A stretch of 64,000 nucleotides of DNA from Pseudomonas brassicacearum (GTDB lineage Bacteria; Pseudomonadota; Gammaproteobacteria; Pseudomonadales; Pseudomonadaceae), in the NCBI RefSeq assembly GCF_003732225.1, contig NZ_MOBJ01000009.1, positions 186,001 to 250,000 on the forward strand, written 5' to 3'. Shown here in pieces: positions 28,933-38,584 of the stretch; within the stretch, counting starts at the first letter, position 1, and every line of letters begins with the position of its first letter. The translations under genes were made by a program, and so were the position numbers. The notes under the pieces were generated by a model, which saw only the letters and a program-made list of their open reading frames with translations, had not been told where the DNA came from and searched no databases.

Positions 28933-29889
28933 TCAATCAATAAGGTGCAGCACATCTCTGACGTTCAAGTGAGAGTAACGCGCTACGGATCGAGTATCTC
29001 TGTGTCCTGAGACGATCATGATCTGGGCGTTGTTGAATCCTTTCTTCGCCACATTGGTGATTCTGGTGTGCCTGAGCTGGTGCAACCTGACGCTGCTATC
29101 AAGTCCAGCCTTTACGCGTGCCAGACGCACAGCCTGAGAGACGGCGTGGGGTGTGACAGTGAAGATCAAGCCATATGGATGGCGTTCTACGGTGGCCCAG
29201 AGTTCGGCGAGCTGAAGAATTTCAACAGCACGATGGGTGAGGGGGACAGACCTCGTTCCGTTCTTCCCGTCGATCACGTCGGCAATACGCTCATTGAGGT
29301 GCAGGCAGTCTTTCGTCAGCTTCAGGATTTCAGAGCGCCTCATCGCTGTTTCATAAGCAAGCTCAACAATGAGCTTCATGGTGGGAGATAACTTCGCCAG
29401 CAGTCGCTCAAGCTCGCTTGCACGGATTACCTTGTCAGAAGACCGGTCAGGCTTTGGGAGTGCGATATCGCTTATAGGGTTGTGAATGTCGATCAGCAAG
29501 CCGCGTTTTGCGAATCGGTAGAACCGCGACATGAATGCGAGCTGCGTCCTGCACGTGGATGGCTTCACCTTCTTCAGTCGCATGATCTTGAAGTCATTGA
29601 TCATCTGCGGCGTGATTTCGTGAATAGGCTGAGTGAAGTGCCTGCCTAGATGTTCCACGATCTTCAGTGCATGGTCGTAGCTGCCTTTTCCCTTGAGCAT
29701 CGTTTCGCAGTAAGTCATGCCCAGCGTATAAATGGTGTGGTGCTTGCGATCCATCGTCACGGCTTCGAGCTGGTTCGCCCATGACTCTGCTTCAGCTTTG
29801 CTGCTGAAGGTTTTCGACTGGGGAGGTTTGCCCTTTATCCGTACCTGAGCGTTCCAGTTGCCGGACGGAAGTAAGCGGAAATTGGCCAT
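28933..29889 (-). CDS. int: Tyrosine integrase of island 1
   Basis: A 318-residue site-specific recombinase. An N-terminal arm-binding start (MANFRLLPSGNWNAQVRIKG) and SAM-like core-binding domain lead to the catalytic residues: arginine in YETAMRRSEIL, HxxR in RLHQLRHTRI, histidine in SGHRDT and the nucleophile tyrosine in VARYSHLN. All are intact. It begins 75 bases from the distal attachment repeat and reads into the island, the usual place for such an enzyme. It is expected to recognise the tRNA-Val 3' half. Confidence 0.95.
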   Translation of the reverse strand: MANFRLLPSGNWNAQVRIKGKPPQSKTFSSKAEAESWANQLEAVTMDRKHHTIYTLGMTYCETMLKGKGSYDHALKIVEHLGRHFTQPIHEITPQMINDFKIMRLKKVKPSTCRTQLAFMSRFYRFAKRGLLIDIHNPISDIALPKPDRSSDKVIRASELERLLAKLSPTMKLIVELAYETAMRRSEILKLTKDCLHLNERIADVIDGKNGTRSVPLTHRAVEILQLAELWATVERHPYGLIFTVTPHAVSQAVRLARVKAGLDSSVRLHQLRHTRITNVAKKGFNNAQIMIVSGHRDTRSVARYSHLNVRDVLHLID

Positions 29890-29963
29890 TTTTAACGCCT
29901 CATAATGTGAATGGGCGTTCTGTGAAACCCTTGAGCACCAAGGCTTGCAGCTTGCTCAAGCAG

Positions 29964-30045
29964 ACCTTGACATGGTGGGGGTCGTTGGTTCGAGTCCAAT
30001 CGCGCCTACCAAACAAAATCCGCTCTGCTGGGCGGTCTAGAAGGG
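29964..30045 (+). repeat. Distal attachment repeat of island 1
   Basis: Identical over 82 bases to 19871-19952: anticodon stem to 3' end of tRNA-Val(GAC) plus flank. The bases before it (AAGCAG) do not continue the tRNA 5' half, so it is not a tRNA gene. A hairpin of the same shape as the tRNA terminator follows at about 30042-30071. Confidence 0.95.
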
Positions 30046-30113
30046 GTTCACCGAAAGGTGAGCCCCTTTTTGTTTGGGCTTTGGAAATACCTTGGAAAAA
30101 CGAACCACCGCGT

Positions 30114-30380
30114 TCAGATTCTCAGGTCTGCATTGACCGCCTGGTATTCGATAGATTTTTCGCCGTGCCCCTCCTGATAGTGTTTCGTCTTCTTCACGTC
30201 CGCATGCCCCATCAAGCCCTGGATATACTCCTGCTCGAAACCTTGCTGTTCGTAAAGCCAGGCACCGAGTGCGCGGATCTCGTGGAAGGTTGGTCGCTCG
30301 CCGGCCGCCACGTTTTCGCTTATCTGCACTTTGTGGCGCGGACTTTGGACTGCCTGGTATGACAGGGTACCGCAGACCAA
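30114..30380 (-). pseudogene. C-terminal fragment of a second tyrosine integrase
   Basis: From about 30302 down to 30114 the translation is the catalytic end of a lambda-type integrase: RPTFHEIRALGAWLYEQQG carries HxxR, LMGHADVKKTKHYQ carries the late histidine and the nucleophile tyrosine. The 26 residues before it are unrelated and there is no N-terminal half, so the gene is broken. It lies 68 bases outside the distal repeat. On the other strand, the frame ending at 30471 (WELEFEAFQRVDSWWECAL) looks like another gene tail. Confidence 0.85.
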
Positions 30381-30576
30381 ACTGTGGCTACGCGAGCGCG
30401 AATGGGAGCTTGAGTTCGAAGCCTTTCAGCGCGTTGACAGCTGGTGGGAGTGCGCGTTGTCGGAGTGGTAATTCGCGACAACGCGCGACCCGAAACAGGC
30501 GAGTCAACACTGGCTCATCACTGGCAGGTCATATTGACCAAGGACTCGCAGTGCGGGCGCATTTACGCTTCTGGGT

Positions 30577-30825
30577 TTAAGCCTTTCCAGTAATGCCTGT
30601 AATCAGGTTGTCGACGTAGCTGTCATACAACCCTTTGTCGATGTTGGCGTAGGAGCGGGATTTCAGTTCAGACAAGTCAGCAGCAATCACGTTTGCTATG
30701 GCTGGATTCCCCTCGGAAACTCTTCGCCCCAGTGTGGAGATGGCATTCGTGTTGAAGATGATCAGGGTTTTCACGACAGTTTCAAGATCGCTCAAGCGCT
30801 GATCGGCTGTACGGGTATCACTCAT
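30577..30825 (-). CDS. Small hypothetical protein
   Basis: An 82-residue soluble helical protein (RTADQRLSDLETVVKTLIIF). The ATG at 30825 has AAGGAAA seven bases upstream; the GTG at 30831 is too near. Not recognised. It lies among remnants beyond island 1 and may be a leftover of an earlier element. Confidence 0.55.
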   Translation of the reverse strand: MSDTRTADQRLSDLETVVKTLIIFNTNAISTLGRRVSEGNPAIANVIAADLSELKSRSYANIDKGLYDSYVDNLITGITGKA

Positions 30826-30920
30826 TTTCACTTTCCTTGCGTTATTCGCGCCGAAATTGGCGCAATCCCAGTCCTTGGGCTTGCAGGCAAAGGACTGGGG
30901 AAATCCTTTAAGGGGAAATA

Positions 30921-31469
30921 CTATGCAGACTTTGGCCCGAGGACACTGGTCAGGAAGTCTAGAGCCTTTGCGGCTTGGCTTTTCACATCCGCCTCATGAG
31001 CAGAGCGGGACTCATGCCACACATCAACCGACCAGCCTGTCAGGTTCTCTTCTTTCAGGTGGATCCTGTGGATTTCAATGGCGAACGGACGCGCCTGATC
31101 TGGGAATGTGTCGCTATCCGCCACAAAACCGAGAATCTCACCGGCAACCATGAGTTGGGCGCCGTAATCCTGGAACGCACGACGATCTCGGTAGATAAAG
31201 CCAACGCCAAAGACTGAACAGAAGACGCCATCTACGCCTTCTATTTGTGATGCGCAGCTGAAGGTCTCGAATCTCAGACCGGAGTTGTTGATAGCGGTAA
31301 CCAAGGCTTTCAGCTTGGGGTCTCGCTGTAGTTCGGGTATTTCCTCAATGCGGCCAGGCTCCTTGCTCAGCCATATCATTGGGTGGATATCGTCTTCCGG
31401 TTCGGCCCGATAAGGGAGATTTCGTAAGTCTGTGCATATCCTGAGATCGATCGCTGCCCACTTGCCCAT
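30921..31469 (-). CDS. Hypothetical protein
   Basis: A 182-residue soluble protein without membrane or signal segment. It has sequence features such as RFETFSCASQIEG and FGVGFIYRDRRAFQDYGAQL and an amphipathic C-terminal helix. GGAGAC precedes the start. Not recognised; the gene seems intact, and low similarity of its codon use to the AT-rich island genes suggests it belongs to the Pseudomonas gene pool. Confidence 0.6.
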   Translation of the reverse strand: MGKWAAIDLRICTDLRNLPYRAEPEDDIHPMIWLSKEPGRIEEIPELQRDPKLKALVTAINNSGLRFETFSCASQIEGVDGVFCSVFGVGFIYRDRRAFQDYGAQLMVAGEILGFVADSDTFPDQARPFAIEIHRIHLKEENLTGWSVDVWHESRSAHEADVKSQAAKALDFLTSVLGPKSA

Positions 31470-31597
31470 TTATGTCTCCAGGTTCATCCATGTGGAGGCT
31501 GGAGGCTACTATCCGAGGGCGGCAGGGTGTTACTGGCGATTCGTACAGGCGAATGCGTCGGTGATAAGGTCTCGCCATATCTCAATGAAGGAACGAC

Positions 31598-31982
31598 ATG
31601 AAATTGTTCGTAGGAACTTTGGCCTTGGCGCTCAGAAGATCGAAATTGATCAGAGGTAGACTGCTCCTGTAGCAGGATCGGCTGAGAGCCGCGGCACCCC
31701 AAGATTCCGGAGGTGACGAACGACAGGCACGGACCGGCTGGCATTGCCGTCGGCGAGCCTTTGGTCGCGGCCAGGACCAAGCTCGTCAAACAAGGATGGA
31801 AGCCGACGCGAATGCATGCCACCGATGGATATGAATACAGTGGAGCGGAGCTGGAGCTGACTGCACGCAAGTTCTTTGAGGTCGACTCATGCTCCTGGGA
31901 CAGCTCGCGTTGCATCTTGTTCTACGCGAAGAACGGCGCTTGTCTGCGCATCGACACTATCGGGGAGCAACTGAAGACATGA
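31598..31982 (+). pseudogene. Broken gene for a small exported protein
   Basis: ATG at 31598 opens a typical signal-peptide start (MKLFVGTLALAL) that ends after 21 codons. A longer frame continues from about 31686 to 31982 with TNDRHGPAGIAVGEPLVAAR and two cysteines (DSCSWDSSRCILF). No ribosome site fits a start at 31713, so the best reading is one gene split by a frameshift or small deletion near 31640-31685. A sequencing error could also explain it. Confidence 0.5.
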
Positions 31983-32093
31983 CTGTCACGCGATGGGCCG
32001 ATGAGTGCCCTGACGCGCCTCCAAAGCCAAGCAGGGGTGTGTCCCGTCCTGAATAAGGCTTTTACATCTTCATGTCGACATTTACCCTCGCAA

Positions 32094-32216
32094 ATGGCTG
32101 AGTTCGAAGCCTTCAAGGGGGTAGCATAAGAGCTGCAAGCGAGGCAATTCACCGACCGCGATTTGATCCGCGCACTGGCCGAAACCCAAGTGCACTGGAT
32201 TGAAAGGGCCTTATGA
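32094..32216 (+). pseudogene. Small gene interrupted by an in-frame stop
   Basis: A reading frame of 40 codons: MAEFEAFKGVA, then TAA, then ELQARQFTDRDLIRALAE and VHWIERAL before a TGA. The second part looks like true protein sequence and its stop overlaps the first ATG of the phosphatase gene (ATGA), as in coupled genes. It may be a once-intact small gene ahead of the phosphatase that has acquired a nonsense mutation. Confidence 0.45.
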
Positions 32217-32959
32217 AGGTGTCGGGGGGTGGCAGCATGACCCAGGTTCAGCGTTTCACAATCAACACCGTTGGCCGTGACTTTGCCGTGGGTGATATTC
32301 ACGGCCATTTCACCAAGCTTCAGGTTGCGCTTGATGCTGTCGGCTTCAGCCCCGCAACCGATCGCCTGTTCAGTGTTGGCGATTTGGTTGATCGCGGCCC
32401 CGAATCTACTGATGTCGACGCGTGGCTGGCCAAGCCGTGGTTCTTTGCCGTGCAGGGCAATCATGAGCAGATGGCGATCGATGCCCATCGGTTCAGCCAT
32501 AAAGGCCAGGCCAGTTACATGCACATAATCAACGGTGGCGCCTGGTTGTACGGTCGGCCCACCGCCGAGCAGGCCTTCTATGTCGATCTGTTCGCCGAAC
32601 TGCCTATCGCTATTGAGGTGATGACGCCAATGGGGCTGGTGGGGATCGTGCATGCCGATTGCCCGTTCGATGATTGGGCGCAAATGACTAGGGCCCTTGA
32701 GCTCGAGCAAAGCGCGATGCAGCGTAGTGTCCAAACGATCTGCCAGTGGTCGCGTACGCGCATTACCAACGAAAACGACACTGGCGTCAGTGGTATCAGG
32801 GCGGTGATCGTCGGCCATACGGTGGTCTATCAGCCGGCGGTGCTGGGCAACGTCTACCACATCGACACTGGCGGCGGGATGGGCGGGCACTTCACGCTGA
32901 TTGATCTGGCCACTCTCGAGTGTTTCCCGCCGATCGATCAAAATCTGTTCAGCAGGTGA
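32213..32959 (+). CDS. Metallophosphatase, PrpA/lambda phosphatase-like
   Basis: A 248-residue calcineurin-like serine/threonine protein phosphatase. All metal-site motifs are present: VGDIHGHF, VGDLVDRGPE and VQGNHEQM, with later VHADCP and VGHTVV histidines. It resembles E. coli PrpA/PrpB and the phage lambda enzyme. Two starts are possible: 32213 (coupled to the small broken gene) or 32237 (ATGACCCAGG after a G-rich stretch). The substrate is unknown. Confidence 0.88.
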   Translation: MKVSGGGSMTQVQRFTINTVGRDFAVGDIHGHFTKLQVALDAVGFSPATDRLFSVGDLVDRGPESTDVDAWLAKPWFFAVQGNHEQMAIDAHRFSHKGQASYMHIINGGAWLYGRPTAEQAFYVDLFAELPIAIEVMTPMGLVGIVHADCPFDDWAQMTRALELEQSAMQRSVQTICQWSRTRITNENDTGVSGIRAVIVGHTVVYQPAVLGNVYHIDTGGGMGGHFTLIDLATLECFPPIDQNLFSR

Positions 32960-32975
32960 GTGAATGACGGGTAGA

Positions 32976-33158
32976 TCAGGAGTTTGTGTACTCGAGATAC
33001 AGCCTTTCGAGAGCCTCTTGGTACTTGTCTCCCGTTAAAGACTTTTTCAGGGTTTCCACGGCTTCGAGTGCTGAAGCTGCAGCCAGGACCTCGTTATCTC
33101 CCCGGCTTGCGGCGCGCAGTCTTGCTGCTGCAATGATCGCATCTTCAGTCGTTTGCAT
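32976..33158 (-). CDS. Small hypothetical protein
   Basis: A 60-residue helical protein (TEDAIIAAARLRAASRGDNE). A GAGGG site is six bases ahead of the ATG. Not recognised; it faces the phosphatase gene. Confidence 0.5.
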   Translation of the reverse strand: MQTTEDAIIAAARLRAASRGDNEVLAAASALEAVETLKKSLTGDKYQEALERLYLEYTNS

Positions 33159-33754
33159 GGTGTTGCCCTCGAAGGACTCAGTCTCACTGATGCCGGCAAT
33201 CCACCACTAATTCTACCCCCGAGATATGCCGTGACAACCAGACCGCCTGACTGGGAGGCAATCGAGCGTGCCTGCCGACCGGGATTGCCATCACGCTGAA
33301 GATGGCTTTTGCTTGCGTATGCGACAATTCACCCGTCCACCAAGTCATGGAGCGTTCTCAATCAGGCCAGTCAAATGCAGGCTGAAACGAGGCTCGAACA
33401 TCGCCTGATGATTCCTGGCTAATCACTCGTATCGGGTCGCAATCCGGCGGAACTGCTTCAGCTTCAGGAGGAGGAATCCAGCAAATCACGGACGAAAAAA
33501 AACCCGTATCTGAACGGGCTTTTTATCGATAGGGGCGCTGATCCTTCAGCTCGTTGGAGTGTGCTCCGTGGCTCAAACCCAATCAACCAAATGGCGACGA
33601 AACGCCAGAAAAAAAGCAGTTGTGTGCCGGATTGATCGCGGCTAGCCGAAGGCGAGAGGGGCGGGGTGGTTGCTTGGCTTGTGAGCGAAGCCAGACGTTT
33701 TGGGCTACTACTGACAGGCCGATATTTTTTTCGTCTTGAATGGGGAGCAAATCG
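33159..33754. other. Spacer with terminator
   Basis: About 600 bases with no convincing gene. A hairpin with AAAAAAACCCGT and ACGGGCTTTTT at 33494-33525 could terminate in both directions. The boundary between accessory DNA and the core genome probably lies in this area. Confidence 0.55.
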
Positions 33755-34210
33755 ATGCTGGTTCACTGGTTTCTTGCCGCGGTCCATCTCTTGGCCTATG
33801 GCCTGGCACTTTGGGGAGTGCTTACGCGTGGTATGGCGTTCCGTCGGGTTGCCCTGGATGGCGCGGGGGCTCGTAGTGTCTTGCTGGCAGATAACTTTTG
33901 GGGAATCTCTGCGGCGATTCTTCTGATTACCGGTGGGATTCGTGCCTTTGGCGGGTACGAAAAGGGTTCGGACTATTACCTGCATCAGCCACTGTTCCAT
34001 CTGAAAATGACCTTGTTCGTCATCATCCTGTTGCTCGAGATTGCGCCGATGGTGGCCTTGATCAAATGGCGGATCGCTTTGAGTCGAGGTACGCCGATTG
34101 ATGTCGGGAGGTCCAGGCTCTTTGCGCGCATCAGTCATATCGAGGCGCTGTTGATTATCTTGATGGTTGTGGCGGCGACAGGCATGGCGCGAGGCGTGAC
34201 GTTCGGATAG
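33755..34210 (+). CDS. DUF2214 family membrane protein
   Basis: A 151-residue inner-membrane protein with four hydrophobic helices (near residues 2-22, 46-66, 79-100 and 128-147). It has ADNFWGISAAILLITGGIRAF and the histidine-containing YLHQPLFHLKM typical of DUF2214. The start at 33755 has GGGGAG at good spacing; an in-frame ATG five codons upstream overlaps that site. The function of the family is unknown. Confidence 0.8.
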   Translation: MLVHWFLAAVHLLAYGLALWGVLTRGMAFRRVALDGAGARSVLLADNFWGISAAILLITGGIRAFGGYEKGSDYYLHQPLFHLKMTLFVIILLLEIAPMVALIKWRIALSRGTPIDVGRSRLFARISHIEALLIILMVVAATGMARGVTFG

Positions 34211-34462
34211 TTGGCTATCGTTGCGCAATGGACTGGAGCGTCCACGCCGATTGTGAGGTTTTCGCCGGGCTGAATCCGAATTGTCTGACAGCAAGGCTCA
34301 TGGTGATGTCGTTAATATCGGCTTCACCTTTTCAGCGACAGTCTGAGGCCGATTGGGCGTGCGTGGTTGCCATGGAGAAAGGAGTGCGGAGCGGTAGTGC
34401 GCAGAATCTTTAGCCAGCCGTTGCTGTAAGAGAAAGGGCTGGCTACTGATTGCTGGCGGGGT

Positions 34463-34657
34463 TCAGGGGGTTTCGCGCTTGTCCGGCGCAGTAAGACCGG
34501 CCTGAATACGCTGGTAGATTTCTTCTCGATGCACCGCAACGTCTTTCGGGGCATTGATGCCGATTCTGACCTGCTGGCCGCTAACGCCCAGAATGGTGAT
34601 TGTAATGTCATCACCGATGTTTATGCTTTCACCGACTTTGCGGGTGAGTATCAGCAT
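34463..34657 (-). CDS. rsmE: RsmE, CsrA-family post-transcriptional regulator
   Basis: A 64-residue RNA-binding protein that blocks translation by binding GGA motifs near ribosome sites, in the Gac/Rsm cascade of secondary metabolism. [18 protein letters not shown], the GxxxxQVRIGI core and [13 protein letters not shown] are complete. The C-terminal tail ([12 protein letters not shown]) matches RsmE rather than RsmA of the P. fluorescens group. The ATG at 34657 follows AAGGAGAAG; this leader GGA could mediate autoregulation. Confidence 0.93.
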
Positions 34658-34905
34658 GATCTTCTCCTTGATAGCTTTGTAGGGCACCTGACTCAAACAA
34701 TGCAGATGTCGGTAGTACCTATAGATTAGTGCGAAGTGTCACGGTTTGGGTGCCTCTTTCTGACGCGCAGACGCTGCATTAATTCCCAAGGTGCGACTAT
34801 ACAGAGGCGAGAAACATCATTCTCGTTGTTTTGACGCCTGTTTACTGGGTCGTGAGGCATTTTTGGGTGATAAAATCCTGGCTTTGGCATTCCGAGGGAA
34901 AAGTT

Positions 34906-35271
34906 GTGCGCAAAATGGCGTTGGTGGTCGCGGTATTGGTATTGACGGGATGTGGCCAGGAACAGACCGGGGAGTCGAAAAAACCTCAGGTGCCGGTTGT
35001 CTCTGCATCCGCAGCGGCGGCTGCGCCACAATGGGATGTTCTGGTTCAGGGCGAGACCGTGCAGGCGATCAGTGATCTCACCGGCTGGCTGATCGAGCAC
35101 AGTTTTGTTTCCTACGTGGTAACGCAAGACGGCAAACAGCGTGTGCTGGTCGGGCCGTTCAACTCAAAAGCCGAAGCCGAGGCAAGGCAGGTCGAGCTGA
35201 TCGCAGCCCTGGCCAAGGCGAAGAAGATGAATATCGAATCAATGGTCGTTGAGCACAGCGCGGCTCAATAA
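34906..35271 (+). CDS. SPOR-like lipoprotein
   Basis: A 121-residue lipoprotein. A GTG start at 34906 after GAGGGAA gives a classical lipoprotein signal (VRKMALVVAVLVLTGCGQE, lipid on the cysteine of LTGC). The mature part is a short linker and a SPOR-type fold (YVVTQDGKQRVLVGPFNSKAEAEARQ). It probably sits in the outer membrane and may bind peptidoglycan. It faces endA. An upstream in-frame ATG lacks a ribosome site. Confidence 0.78.
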   Translation: MRKMALVVAVLVLTGCGQEQTGESKKPQVPVVSASAAAAAPQWDVLVQGETVQAISDLTGWLIEHSFVSYVVTQDGKQRVLVGPFNSKAEAEARQVELIAALAKAKKMNIESMVVEHSAAQ

Positions 35272-35287
35272 CTGATTCTGGTGCCTG

Positions 35288-35977
35288 TTATCCGCAGGCC
35301 TTCATGTCGACGGGGCCGACGAACTCATTGCCGCGCCCCATCACGCACGCCACGCTCTGATTGCGTTGGCGCTCCCAGCTTTGCACCGGGTAAGTCTTGT
35401 TCCAGGCTTCGAAGAGTTGCCGATCCTGCCTGGACAGACGCAACCCGTATTGCTTGCTCATGTAGAAATAGGTGCGAGCGATCATTCCGCGAATAGATGG
35501 ACGAGGCATGACCTTCTTTGCCTTGAAGTCGACTTGGGTCAGGCACGAACCGTATTGACCGGATTGCACGGGAAGCCAGCCGAAACTGAAGTTGCTGCGG
35601 TCCCCGTTCACCTCGCCGATGCTTGGCACGAGGTTGTGCAGATCGGCCTCGGCGCGTTGATAGGTCGGGTCGTGACGTGTGCAGTTCTGGCGACCACCCT
35701 GTTGCCAGCACTGGCGTTGGTGACCGATTTGCCATGCGGGAACGATGTGCTCCCATTCGATACGTGCAGCGCGGTTGGCGTTTTTTCGTGGTACGTAACC
35801 GCAGGCCTTTAGATCGACCCGGTTGCCTGTGTATTTGCAGCCGCAATAGAACTCGGTGGACTGTGGGGCGTAGAGTTTCCAGGCGGCTTTTTTCGCCTCA
35901 TTGAAGGTCCGTGGCGCATCCGCCTGAGCCGCGGCGGCAACGAGGAGCAACAGCAAAACAATACAACGAACAATCAT
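35288..35977 (-). CDS. endA: Endonuclease I, periplasmic or secreted
   Basis: A 229-residue non-specific DNase of the EndA family. A signal peptide (MIVRCIVLLLLLVAAAAQA) is followed by the beta-beta-alpha metal core: RIEWEHIVPAWQIGHQRQCW with catalytic histidine, and EADLHNLVPSIGEVNGDRSN. Several paired cysteines (CGCKYTG, CWQQGG, CTRHD) fit export. The start is chosen at the signal peptide; a longer upstream frame overlaps the DUF1654 gene. It follows the DUF1654 gene by four bases, so they share a transcript. Confidence 0.93.
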   Translation of the reverse strand: MIVRCIVLLLLLVAAAAQADAPRTFNEAKKAAWKLYAPQSTEFYCGCKYTGNRVDLKACGYVPRKNANRAARIEWEHIVPAWQIGHQRQCWQQGGRQNCTRHDPTYQRAEADLHNLVPSIGEVNGDRSNFSFGWLPVQSGQYGSCLTQVDFKAKKVMPRPSIRGMIARTYFYMSKQYGLRLSRQDRQLFEAWNKTYPVQSWERQRNQSVACVMGRGNEFVGPVDMKACG

Positions 35978-35981
35978 TGAC

Positions 35982-36233
35982 TCAGTCTTCCTTCGGCACA
36001 ACCCAGAAAATCTGCACGCCGCCATCGTCGCGGTAAGCGAGGGTGACGTTGTCGTTCTCGGCGATTTCCTCAAGCAAGCGTTCCCATTCATCTACCGGCT
36101 CGTCAGGGAGGCGAAAGATCAAGGCTGCCTTGGCTTTTTGGGCGGTCGGGGAGTTGATGATTTTTTGAACGCGCAAACCGAGTCGTTCATAAGAGCCTGG
36201 AGGGTTGGTCGCTGCTGAAGAGGTCGTGGCCAC
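35982..36233 (-). CDS. DUF1654 family protein
   Basis: An 83-residue Pseudomonas-specific family with the core YERLGLRVQKIINSPTAQKA and LIFRLPDEPVDEWERLLEE, ending in VTLAYRDDGGVQIFW. The GTG start at 36233 is chosen because AAGGA lies eight bases upstream; the upstream ATG codons lack sites. The family often lies near endA and may be part of stress regulation. No enzymatic motif is seen. Confidence 0.85.
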   Translation of the reverse strand: MATTSSAATNPPGSYERLGLRVQKIINSPTAQKAKAALIFRLPDEPVDEWERLLEEIAENDNVTLAYRDDGGVQIFWVVPKED

Positions 36234-36458
36234 TGAGTAATCCTTATTAAGCTGTACGTGCATACAGTATTTAACTGTGGGCAATTTCGCAACTGCTTAA
36301 AACTCAAGAAGATCGTCTGACAGCGAGTTTTTCCGTTTGGTGTAAACCGGTTGGAAATTCTTCCGAAGAAATGGCGGGGGGCGGGAGGGCAGGTCACTCG
36401 CCCAAGCGGGCGAGTGGGTGTGGCAAGCGTCCGACCGGATCAGGCCGGACGCAATCAA

Positions 36459-37894
<1,436 letters not shown>

Positions 37895-38350
37895 ATGTCC
37901 ATTGTTGTCGGTTTTCCAAACGCTGGCGGCATCACCATCGGCGGCAAGTCGCTCGCTACCGTCAACGCATTGAGCGACGCCACGGCAGACGCCGCGACGC
38001 AACTGGTGGGTAGCAAGGAGGGTGACAGCAAGCAAGTCAGGACGGGTCCGGTAGGGCAAAGCCAGGGCACGGAGACCAAAGAGGATGACGGTGGGAGCGT
38101 CAGCATCACGGTGAAATTACTGCTCCAACGCATGAAGGAACTGCAAGAGCAACTGCGTCAGCAACAACAGCAACTGGCAGCGGCCCAGGCCGCGTCATAT
38201 CCGACGCCGGAAGCCAAGACCACCGCGGTCATGGCGATTCAGGGGCAGATCGCTAACACCAACGGTGCGCTAATGGAGGTGACCGCCAACCTGGTCAAGG
38301 AACTGGCCAAGGGTGCCAATAGCGGATCGATGGTCAACACGACGGCGTGA
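37895..38350 (+). CDS. Hypothetical protein with Gln-rich coiled coil
   Basis: A 151-residue soluble protein. A glycine-rich start (MSIVVGFPNAGGITIGGKS) precedes a Gln-rich coiled coil (MKELQEQLRQQQQQLAAAQA, about residues 80-105) and a helical end. AAGGAG lies 6-7 bases ahead of the ATG. I recognise no family. The lack of a signal peptide with a small-residue N-terminus recalls substrates of non-Sec export, but this is only a guess. Confidence 0.65.
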   Translation: MSIVVGFPNAGGITIGGKSLATVNALSDATADAATQLVGSKEGDSKQVRTGPVGQSQGTETKEDDGGSVSITVKLLLQRMKELQEQLRQQQQQLAAAQAASYPTPEAKTTAVMAIQGQIANTNGALMEVTANLVKELAKGANSGSMVNTTA

Positions 38351-38402
38351 TGCGCATTGCCGGCTTTTGCCAACCGTCCCACAAAACGGCTTTTTCTGAC
38401 CG

Positions 38403-38431
38403 TTGACAAATGTCAGCAGGGTTCGCATAGT
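38403..38431 (+). promoter_or_regulatory. Predicted promoter of the ribose operon
   Basis: A perfect -35 TTGACA and a -10-like CATAGT, 17 bases apart. The expected start is near 38438, beside the operator at 38440, 150 bases ahead of rbsB. Confidence 0.6.
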
Positions 38432-38439
38432 TCGGTCTA

Positions 38440-38453
38440 CGCAAACGTTTGCG
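38440..38453. promoter_or_regulatory. RbsR-type operator
   Basis: CGCAAACGTTTGCG is a perfect 14-base palindrome with the central CG pair typical of LacI-family operators. It lies at the predicted transcription start of rbsB, where a repressor would block transcription. RbsR, encoded within the operon, is the obvious ligand. Confidence 0.8.
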
Positions 38454-38584
38454 CGGCCCTGTCGACGGTTTGACTCCGTTGGCACGGCGATCCTCGTTCC
38501 CGCGAATCTGAGCGCTGGTGAACGGATTTGAAGCGTATGCAGTGCAAGCGTTGCTCACAATAATCATAAGATCGGAGTGAACTC

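Larger units (their letters stand above)
19871..30045. mobile_element. Genomic island 1, integrated in tRNA-Val(GAC)
   Basis: About 10.1 kb bounded by perfect 82-base direct repeats, with a tyrosine integrase reading inward from the distal repeat. It carries mostly unknown genes, several AT-rich compared with the core, a serine recombinase, regulators, an iteron-like array with a winged-helix protein, and an AbiC-like pair. There are no phage structural or conjugation genes, so transfer would need a helper. The perfect repeats suggest recent insertion or an element that can still excise. Confidence 0.93.

Noticed and set aside
29907..30362. A 151-codon + strand frame across the distal attachment repeat
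   Set aside because: It runs through tRNA sequence, a terminator hairpin and the reverse strand of the integrase fragment, and has no ribosome site.
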